From positions 1 through 64,000 of the forward strand of contig NZ_JAIUGV010000018.1 in assembly GCF_020164745.1 (NCBI RefSeq): 64,000 bases of DNA, in the 5' to 3' direction. The translations under genes were made by a program, and so were the position numbers. The notes under the pieces are model-generated. The model was given only the letters and a program-made list of their open reading frames with translations, ran no database searches and had not been told where the DNA came from. The DNA is from Mesorhizobium sp. ES1-4. GTDB lineage: Bacteria > Pseudomonadota > Alphaproteobacteria > Rhizobiales > Rhizobiaceae. Shown here piece by piece: positions 58,564 to 64,000 of this stretch; positions within the stretch are counted from its first letter, which is position 1; each line of letters starts with the position of its first letter.

Positions 58564-59358
58564 ATGCTCAATCAGACCAAACCGAATCCCGTTCGGTCGC
58601 CGCTGCTGGACAAGGCGCAGGCACAAGGCATCCGCCACGGCTATTTCACCCGCAATGGCGGCGTCTCCACGGGCATTTACCAGGGTCTCAACATCGGCAC
58701 CGGGTCGGATGACGACCAGGCGCTGGTGGCGGAGAACCGCCGCCGCGTCGCCGCCTGGATGGGCGTGCCCGCAAACCATCTGCTGACCGCCTGGCAGGTC
58801 CATTCGCCCGACGTCGTCATCGCAAGGGAACCCTTCGCGGGCGAGCGGCCCAAGGCCGACGCCATCGTCACCGACCGGCCCGGCATCGCCATCGGCGCCT
58901 CGACAGCCGATTGCGGCCCGGTTCTGTTCGCCGATGCCGGCGCGCGAATCATCGGCGCGGCGCATGCCGGCTGGAAAGGCGCTTTCACCGGCGTACTCGA
59001 AAACACCATTGCCGCCATGGAGAGCCTTGGCGCCCGTCGCGAAAACATCCTTGCTGTGCTCGGCCCTTCGATCGGGCCCGACAATTACGAAGTGGGACCG
59101 GAATTCGTCGCCCGCTTCATCGAGGCCGACAGCGAGAATGCGCGGTATTTCGTGCCTTCGGCACAGGCCGGCCATTCGATGTTCGACCTCAATCGCTATA
59201 CGGTCGACCGGCTGACCAGGGCCGGAGTGACGGCCGACGGCCTTGGCCGCTGCACTTATGCCGAGGAAGACCTGTTTTACTCCTACCGGCGCACCACGCA
59301 CCGCAAGGAGCCCGATTACGGCCGGCAGGTTTCGGCGATCGTTTTGGAGAAGGTATAA
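58564..59358 (+). CDS. pgeF: Peptidoglycan editing factor (multicopper polyphenol oxidase-fold)
   Basis: PgeF removes misincorporated serine-containing precursors in peptidoglycan synthesis. The 264-residue sequence shows the metal-site residues in LTAWQVHSPD, ASTADCGPVLFAD and AAHAGWKGAF, and GPSIGPDNYEVG. Start at MLNQTKPN; no strong ribosome site. It ends one base into the next gene (TAATG). In the same cluster as lgt and midA, as in most rhizobia. Confidence 0.93.
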   Translation: MLNQTKPNPVRSPLLDKAQAQGIRHGYFTRNGGVSTGIYQGLNIGTGSDDDQALVAENRRRVAAWMGVPANHLLTAWQVHSPDVVIAREPFAGERPKADAIVTDRPGIAIGASTADCGPVLFADAGARIIGAAHAGWKGAFTGVLENTIAAMESLGARRENILAVLGPSIGPDNYEVGPEFVARFIEADSENARYFVPSAQAGHSMFDLNRYTVDRLTRAGVTADGLGRCTYAEEDLFYSYRRTTHRKEPDYGRQVSAIVLEKV

Positions 59359-60509
59359 TGGCGCTGCATTTTGAACGATCGGAATTCGACGCGCGGCGCG
59401 ACCGCCTGATGATCGAGATGGCCGAGAAGAAGCTGGACGCCATCCTGCTGTTCGCGCAGGAGAGCATGTATTGGCTGACCGGCTACGACACGTTCGGCTT
59501 CTGCTTCTTCCAGTGCCTGGTGGTGAAGGCCGACGGCTCCATGGTGCTTCTGACCCGTTCGGCCGATCTGCGCCAGGCGCGCCACACCTCGATCATCGAC
59601 AACATCGTGCTGTGGACCGACCGCGACGGTGCCAATCCCGCGGTCGACCTGCGCAACCTGCTCAACGAACTCGACCTGCTCGGCGCCCGCATCGGCGTCG
59701 AATACGATACCCACGGCTTGACCGCCTACAATGGCCGCCGCCTGGACGAGCAGTTGCAGACCTTCGGCCAGATCGCCGATGCCTCCGGCATTGTCGGGCG
59801 GCTGCGCCTGTTCAAGAGCCCGGCCGAGGTCGCCAAGGCCGAAAAGGCAGCCAATCTCTCCGACGACGCGCTGGACGCGGCCCTGCCGCTGATCAGGCAG
59901 GGCGGCGACGAGGCCATGATCCTGGCCGCCATGCAGGGCGCTATCTTCGCCGGCGGCGGCGACTATCCGGCCAACGAGTTCATCATCGGCTCCGGCGTCG
60001 ATGCGCTGCTGTGCCGCTACAAGGCCGGCCGTCGCAAGCTCACCAAGAACGACCAGCTGACGCTGGAATGGGCCGGCGTCTTCCACCACTACCATGCGCC
60101 GATGATGCGCACGGTGCTGACCGGCAAGGTCTCCAAGCGCCATCAGGAGCTGTTCGACGCGGCGCGTGCAGCGCTTCTGGCCGTCGAAAAGGTGATGACG
60201 CCGGCAAACACCTTCGGCGACGTGTTCGACGCTCATGCCCGCACCATGGAGGCGCACGGCCTGACCAAGCATCGGCTGAACGCCTGCGGCTATTCGGTCG
60301 GTGCCCGCTTCACGCCGTCCTGGATGGACATGCCGATGTTCTACCAGGGCAATCCCGAGCCGATCGCGCCGAACATGACGCTGTTCGCCCACATGATCAT
60401 CATGGATTCCGAGACCGAGACGGCGATGACGCTTGGCCGCACCTACCTGACCACCGAATCCCAGCCGAAGCCGCTGTCCCGCCATGATCTCGACTTGATC
60501 GTGCAGTGA
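59358..60509 (+). CDS. M24-fold (aminopeptidase P/creatinase-like) protein lacking metal ligands
   Basis: A 383-residue protein with the two-domain creatinase/M24 architecture: N-terminal domain with MYWLTGYDTFGFCF, C-terminal pita-bread domain. Where metallopeptidases have Asp, Asp, His, Glu, Glu, this one has LEWAGVFHHYHAPMMRT (both Asp changed), CGYSVGARFTPSW (His to Tyr in the GHGIG-like loop) and no EPG motif. A metal-dependent peptidase is therefore unlikely; creatinase is metal-free but its own catalytic residues were not checked in detail. Substrate unknown. Start ATG overlaps the pgeF stop, and GGAGAAGG precedes. Confidence 0.88.
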   Translation: MALHFERSEFDARRDRLMIEMAEKKLDAILLFAQESMYWLTGYDTFGFCFFQCLVVKADGSMVLLTRSADLRQARHTSIIDNIVLWTDRDGANPAVDLRNLLNELDLLGARIGVEYDTHGLTAYNGRRLDEQLQTFGQIADASGIVGRLRLFKSPAEVAKAEKAANLSDDALDAALPLIRQGGDEAMILAAMQGAIFAGGGDYPANEFIIGSGVDALLCRYKAGRRKLTKNDQLTLEWAGVFHHYHAPMMRTVLTGKVSKRHQELFDAARAALLAVEKVMTPANTFGDVFDAHARTMEAHGLTKHRLNACGYSVGARFTPSWMDMPMFYQGNPEPIAPNMTLFAHMIIMDSETETAMTLGRTYLTTESQPKPLSRHDLDLIVQ

Positions 60510-60552
60510 ATCCATGATGGGAGACGTTCTTCGTCAAGGAGTTAGAAGGCAA

Positions 60553-61173
60553 ATGAGACGATCGCATGTGACGACCGTGTCATTGCTTGTGGCATTGGCC
60601 CTGACTGCCTGCACAAACGCGAAAGACGTCCTCGAACCTTCCGCCATCACCCCGCCGGCGGCCTCGTCACAGCCCGCACCCTCCGCGCAAGGCAGTGCCG
60701 CGGCCACTGTTCCCGCCCCATCGTCGGTCGCGCCGGCCACCACGACCGCCGCGCCCGTTACCTCCGCCCAGGCCGCGGCCATCCTGTCGAAGACCCGGCT
60801 GCAGATCGCGCCGATCGTCGGCGCGTCGGTGGAAGCCGCCACGCCGCTGACGGCAGAGCTTCAGACACGCGCCAAACAGCGCGGCATCACGCTCGCCGGC
60901 AGCCAGGACCAGACCGCGACCCATGTGCTCAAGGGCTACTTCTCGGCGATGACGGAGGGCAAGGACACCACCGTCATCTATGTCTGGGACGTCTACGACC
61001 CTTCCGGCAACAGGTTGCACCGCATCAACGGCCAGATGAAGGCGCCTTCGACCGGTTCCGGCGACAGCGTTGGCGCCGACAGCTGGAAGTCGGTCTCGCC
61101 AGCCACCATGCAGGCGATCGCCGACCAGACCATCGATCAGTTCGCGGCCTTTCTCAGCGGCAAGGCGAGCTAG
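60553..61173 (+). CDS. Hypothetical lipoprotein
   Basis: A 206-residue lipoprotein with a signal peptide and lipobox LTAC (residue 20 or so), a Pro/Ala/Ser-rich linker (residues 30-75) and a C-terminal domain beginning AAAILSKTRLQIAPIVGASVEAATPL and containing ATHVLKGYFSAMTEGKDTTVIYVWDVYDPSGNRLHRINGQ. This last part resembles the fold of lipoproteins that bind small ligands or cell-wall fragments, but no family is assigned. ATG 60553 is used because GAAGG precedes; the frame is open from 60514. Followed by a terminator. Confidence 0.78.
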   Translation: MRRSHVTTVSLLVALALTACTNAKDVLEPSAITPPAASSQPAPSAQGSAAATVPAPSSVAPATTTAAPVTSAQAAAILSKTRLQIAPIVGASVEAATPLTAELQTRAKQRGITLAGSQDQTATHVLKGYFSAMTEGKDTTVIYVWDVYDPSGNRLHRINGQMKAPSTGSGDSVGADSWKSVSPATMQAIADQTIDQFAAFLSGKAS

Positions 61174-61193
61174 AGCAATTCCAAACTAGAAGA

Positions 61194-61219
61194 GGGAGCA
61201 GCGGGAGTCCGCTGCTTCC
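61194..61219 (+). terminator. Terminator-like hairpin after the lipoprotein gene
   Basis: GCAGCGG / CCGCTGC with a GAGT loop, extended by wobble pairs on both sides. No long T-run. It stands between the lipoprotein and prs. Confidence 0.55.
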
Positions 61220-61372
61220 TGTTGCCAGCCGGTGATGGCTAACAGTTTTCCTGGGCTTAGCCGGCGGATTCGCGATCTCGGCGCTTGCAATACCAGCGCG
61301 GGCCGCTAAAAGCCCGGTTAAAAGGCGCAGGAGAGTCCGCCAGGCCTCTCCGTCCTCCACCAGGAACGGTGC

Positions 61373-62308
61373 ATGAAACTCTTCGCGGGCAATTCCAACA
61401 GGGTGCTGGCCGAAGCGGTCGCCCGCTATCTCAACATCCCGCTGGGCAAGGCCAGTGTCAGGCGCTTCGCCGACCAGGAAATCTTCGTCGAAATCCAGGA
61501 AAACGTGCGCGGCGAGGATGTCTTCATCCTGCAGTCGACCTCGTTCCCGACCAACGATCACCTGATGGAATTGCTCATCATGATCGACGCCTTCATGCGC
61601 TCCTCGGCCAAGCGCATCACGGCGGTTATCCCCTATTTCGGCTATGCAAGGCAGGATCGTCGCGCTTCCGGACGCACGCCGATCTCCGCCAAGCTCGTCG
61701 CCAACATGATCACCCGCGCCGGCGTCAGCCGGGTTTTGACGCTGGACCTCCATGCCGGCCAGATCCAGGGTTTCTTCGACATCCCGACCGACAATCTGTT
61801 CTCGGTGCCGGTGATGGCGCGCGACGTAAAGGCGAAATACAAGCAGCTCGGCAACGTCGTGGTGGTGTCGCCCGATATTGGCGGCGTGGTCCGCGCCCGC
61901 GCGCTGGCCAAGCGCTTCGACGCGCAGCTCGCCATCGTCGACAAGCGCCGTGAGCGTCCGGGCGAATCGGAAGTCATGAACATCATCGGCGCGGTCGCCG
62001 GCAAAGATTGCCTTTTGATCGACGATATCGTCGATTCCGGCGGCACGCTGTGCAACGCCGCCGACGCGCTGCTGGCCAACGGCGCCACCAGCGTCACCGC
62101 CTACATCACCCATGGCGTGCTTTCGGGCGGCGCGGTCGCCCGCATCAGCGGCTCGAAGCTGCAGGAACTGGTGATCACCGATTCCATCCAGCCGACGCAA
62201 AGCGTGCTGGATGCGCCCAACATCCGCGTCATTTCGATCGCCGACCTGATGGGCGAAGCCATTTCGCGCACGGCGACCGAGGAATCGGTGTCGAGCCTGT
62301 TCGACTGA
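61373..62308 (+). CDS. prs: Ribose-phosphate pyrophosphokinase
   Basis: Makes PRPP from ribose 5-phosphate and ATP for nucleotides, histidine and tryptophan. The 311 residues start MKLFAGNSNRVLAEAVARYLNIPLGKASVRRFADQE and include DLHAGQIQGFFD and the PRPP loop LLIDDIVDSGGTL. The length and motifs are those of class I enzymes. It ends nine bases from the convergent AraC gene and follows the lipoprotein by 199 bases. Prs and the purC gene in the window are both nucleotide genes but are far apart. Confidence 0.97.
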   Translation: MKLFAGNSNRVLAEAVARYLNIPLGKASVRRFADQEIFVEIQENVRGEDVFILQSTSFPTNDHLMELLIMIDAFMRSSAKRITAVIPYFGYARQDRRASGRTPISAKLVANMITRAGVSRVLTLDLHAGQIQGFFDIPTDNLFSVPVMARDVKAKYKQLGNVVVVSPDIGGVVRARALAKRFDAQLAIVDKRRERPGESEVMNIIGAVAGKDCLLIDDIVDSGGTLCNAADALLANGATSVTAYITHGVLSGGAVARISGSKLQELVITDSIQPTQSVLDAPNIRVISIADLMGEAISRTATEESVSSLFD

Positions 62309-62316
62309 AAATCCAG

Positions 62317-63213
62317 TCACCTCCGCGGCAAGGCCGACGGCGCCGGGGACTCTAACCGGGCCGGGGCTCGCCGCATGCCTTCGCCGGCATCACGCGCCCC
62401 GCGCATATAGCCGCGCGGCGAGGAGCCCAGCATGCGCTTGAACATGGTGATGAACGCCGGCACGCTGTCATAGCCGAGATCGAGCGCGACCCGCGTGATC
62501 GGCTCGCCGTCGGCGAGCCTCGGCAGCGCCGCGAACAGGCAGGCCTGCTGGCGCCATGTCGACAGCGACAGGCCGGTCTGGCGCTGGAAGGCGCGCGTGA
62601 AGGAGCGCCGGCTCATGCCGACGGTATCTGCCCATTCGTCGATCGTTGCGTGCGGTGAGGGTGCGGCGACGAAACGCCGGCAGAGCGCCGCCAGTTTGGG
62701 ATCGGACGGAAACGGCAGGCCGAGCGGCCGCTCCGGCAAGTGCGGAATCTCATGCAGCAGAAGGTTCATGATCAGGCCGCCGCGCCCTTCCAGTTCGCCC
62801 CCTTGCGGCAGCTTTTCGGATTCCACGATCAGGCTGTGCATCAGGTCGGTGACGCCGACGACGCGCATGCCCTCCGGCAGGCCCGGAATCGCCTGGGGCA
62901 TGACATAGACCGAGCGCATCGAGACATCGCCCAGCATCTCGACGGAATGTTCGATGCCGGCCGGAATCCACATCGCATGGTCCGGCGGCACCATCCAGCG
63001 CCCATGCCGCGTCGTCACCAGCACGACGCCGACCAGCGCATGCAGCAGCTGGCTGCGGCTGTGGTGGTGGTGCGGTACGTGGTAGCCGTCCGGATACTCC
63101 GTCGGCAACACCACCGCCGGCCCGACCGCCTGCTCGAGCCACTGCCATCGCAGCCCGTGCAATTGCTCCAGATCGGAGTGGCCGGCGCCGAAAATCTCCC
63201 TGGTGTTTGGCAT
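62317..63213 (-). CDS. AraC-family transcriptional regulator
   Basis: A 298-residue regulator. The N-terminal cupin-like domain (20-125) has YHVPHHHHSRSQLLHALVGVV; the C-terminal AraC domain (about 190-280) contains the two helix-turn-helix units TIDEWADTVGMSRRSFTRAFQRQTG and ITRVALDLGYDSVPAFITMFKRMLGSSPRGYMRG. It is divergent from an Fsr-like MFS exporter gene, with 140 bases between and two tandem hairpins, so it likely regulates that exporter. Ligand unknown. Confidence 0.92.
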   Translation of the reverse strand: MPNTREIFGAGHSDLEQLHGLRWQWLEQAVGPAVVLPTEYPDGYHVPHHHHSRSQLLHALVGVVLVTTRHGRWMVPPDHAMWIPAGIEHSVEMLGDVSMRSVYVMPQAIPGLPEGMRVVGVTDLMHSLIVESEKLPQGGELEGRGGLIMNLLLHEIPHLPERPLGLPFPSDPKLAALCRRFVAAPSPHATIDEWADTVGMSRRSFTRAFQRQTGLSLSTWRQQACLFAALPRLADGEPITRVALDLGYDSVPAFITMFKRMLGSSPRGYMRGARDAGEGMRRAPARLESPAPSALPRR

Positions 63214-63286
63214 TCGCTATGGCCCACTTGCGAAACTATTGGACCAAACCACGAAAGAAGTCGCTTGGCAACCGGACTATAAGGCT

Positions 63287-63332
63287 GCCTGCGGGAAGCG
63301 CCCGCCACGCCGCCCTGCGGGAAGAAACCCGC
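63287..63332 (+). promoter_or_regulatory. Tandem hairpins between araC-type and exporter genes
   Basis: Two short direct repeats of CTGCGGGAAG, each followed by a complementary CCCGC (GCGGG-AAGCG-CCCGC at 63291-63305 and GCGGG-AAGAAA-CCCGC at 63317-63332). They lie 22 bases before the exporter start, where they could act in the leader or as regulator sites. Confidence 0.4.
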
Positions 63333-63353
63333 CAAAAAGACCACGGAGCTATC

Positions 63354-64000
63354 TTGACCGATACGACAGCCACCAGCGTCGCGACACCACCGACCGCCGG
63401 CCAGGCTTCAGCCCAGGCGACGGCCTTCACCGTCATCCTGGCGGTGAGCCTCTGCCACTGTATCAACGACATCATGCAGTCGCTGCTATCGGCCATCTAT
63501 CCGCTTCTGAAAGACAATTACGGCCTCGACTTCTGGCAGATCGGCCTGTTGACCTTCACCTTCCAGGTGACGGCATCCCTGCTGCAGCCGATCATCGGCG
63601 CAGTCACCGACAAGCGGCCGATGCCCTATTCGCTGCCCTGGGGCATGGCGTCCTCGCTGATTGGCCTGGTCGTGCTGGCCTATGCCGGGCACTACTACCT
63701 TCTCTTGATCGGCGCCTCGCTGATCGGCATCGGTTCGGCGATCTTCCATCCGGAATCCTCGCGCATCGCCCGCTTCGCTTCCGGCGGCCGGTTTGGCCTG
63801 GCGCAGTCGCTCTTTCAGGTCGGCGGCAATTTCGGCCAGTCCATGGGTCCCTTGCTGGCCGCCTTCATCGTCGTGCCCTTCGGCCAGACCAGCATCGCCT
63901 GGTTCGCCGTCGGATCGCTGTTGGGCATCGTCATCCTGTGGCAGGTCGGCGGTTGGTACAGCCGCCTGCGCGCCGCGCAGGGCAATCGCAAGACGGCAAG
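63354..64000 (+). CDS. MFS transporter, fosmidomycin-resistance (Fsr)-like, partial
   Basis: The first 215 codons of a major facilitator protein that continue past the window end. TTG at 63354 with GGAG five bases upstream is the start; no ATG fits. Helices: VILAVSLCHCINDIMQSLLSAIYPLL, IGLLTFTFQVTASLLQPIIGAVTD, SLIGLVVLAYAG, LLIGASLIGIGSAIFHPESSRIAR, GLAQSLFQVGGNFGQSMGPLLAAF. The FHPESSR segment and SLFQVGGNFGQS are characteristic of Fsr-type exporters, which confer fosmidomycin and other drug resistance in E. coli. Divergent from the AraC regulator. Confidence 0.9.
   Translation, partial: MTDTTATSVATPPTAGQASAQATAFTVILAVSLCHCINDIMQSLLSAIYPLLKDNYGLDFWQIGLLTFTFQVTASLLQPIIGAVTDKRPMPYSLPWGMASSLIGLVVLAYAGHYYLLLIGASLIGIGSAIFHPESSRIARFASGGRFGLAQSLFQVGGNFGQSMGPLLAAFIVVPFGQTSIAWFAVGSLLGIVILWQVGGWYSRLRAAQGNRKTA

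Noticed and set aside
1..64000. tRNA, rRNA, RNase P, tmRNA or CRISPR
   Set aside because: No cloverleaf-like conserved segments, no ribosomal signatures, no regularly spaced repeats with spacers were seen by eye; a scan with covariance models was not possible.

Overview
The window is a G+C-rich (about 65% by eye) chromosomal segment of an alphaproteobacterium. Gene content and order point to a Rhizobiales member close to Mesorhizobium: exsH-prsDE-type exopolysaccharide glycanase locus, BA14K and DUF2778 proteins, extensin-like proteins, a long-tailed UvrB, and several families of short palindromic intergenic repeats typical of rhizobia. No tRNA, rRNA, CRISPR array, transposase or phage gene was seen. 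Genus assignment is inference.

Layout. 1-5.6 kb: greA (with an intrinsic-terminator-like hairpin in its leader), a TPR protein, a DUF3775 protein, two tandem extensin-like (M15-like fold) envelope proteins and a CNNM/CorC-type membrane protein. 5.6-10.5 kb: an operon on the minus strand for a secreted GH16 glycanase with hemolysin-type calcium repeats and its own type I exporter (ABC plus HlyD). 10.5-17 kb: drug/metabolite transporter, ECF42-type sigma factor with its YciI partner, two redox-enzyme genes each divergent from an HxlR regulator, a small broken gene and an acyl-CoA thioesterase. 17-24.3 kb: purC, a three-gene overlapping operon for sugar-acid catabolism (GMC oxidoreductase, enolase-superfamily dehydratase, beta-hydroxyacid dehydrogenase), then a low-G+C ankyrin gene lying between two diverged copies of the 3' end of a lipid kinase gene.

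24.3-34.3 kb: a long gene-free stretch, CapA-like metallophosphatase, and an overlapping operon of a Tat-exported PCMT-like methyltransferase, a large membrane spermidine-synthase-like protein and an exported alpha/beta hydrolase; then a DUF2778 (L,D-transpeptidase-like) cell-wall protein. 34.4-41.3 kb: uvrB with long extensions, one of which seems to contain a captured palindromic repeat; a transporter; an ABC-F ATPase preceded by a putative 23-codon leader peptide overlapping a perfect hairpin; and a HigBA toxin-antitoxin pair. 41.4-48.9 kb: small stress/metabolic genes, a TPR-sulfotransferase with a probable N-terminal frameshift, a two-domain Kazal lipoprotein, two cold-shock genes that share a leader hairpin, a BA14K protein and a metallo-hydrolase.

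49-64 kb: ilvE divergent from a MarR regulator that overlaps an OmpR-type response regulator and is followed by an EnvZ-like kinase; a glycosyltransferase; csaA, ybjN, ubiK; lgt-midA-pgeF-M24 cluster; a lipoprotein; prs; and an AraC regulator divergent from an Fsr-like exporter that runs off the window end. The items most worth following up are the ABC-F leader peptide, the greA leader terminator, the duplicated kinase 3' end around the ankyrin gene, the Tat-PCMT/membrane SpeE-like operon, and the M24 protein that has lost its metal ligands.
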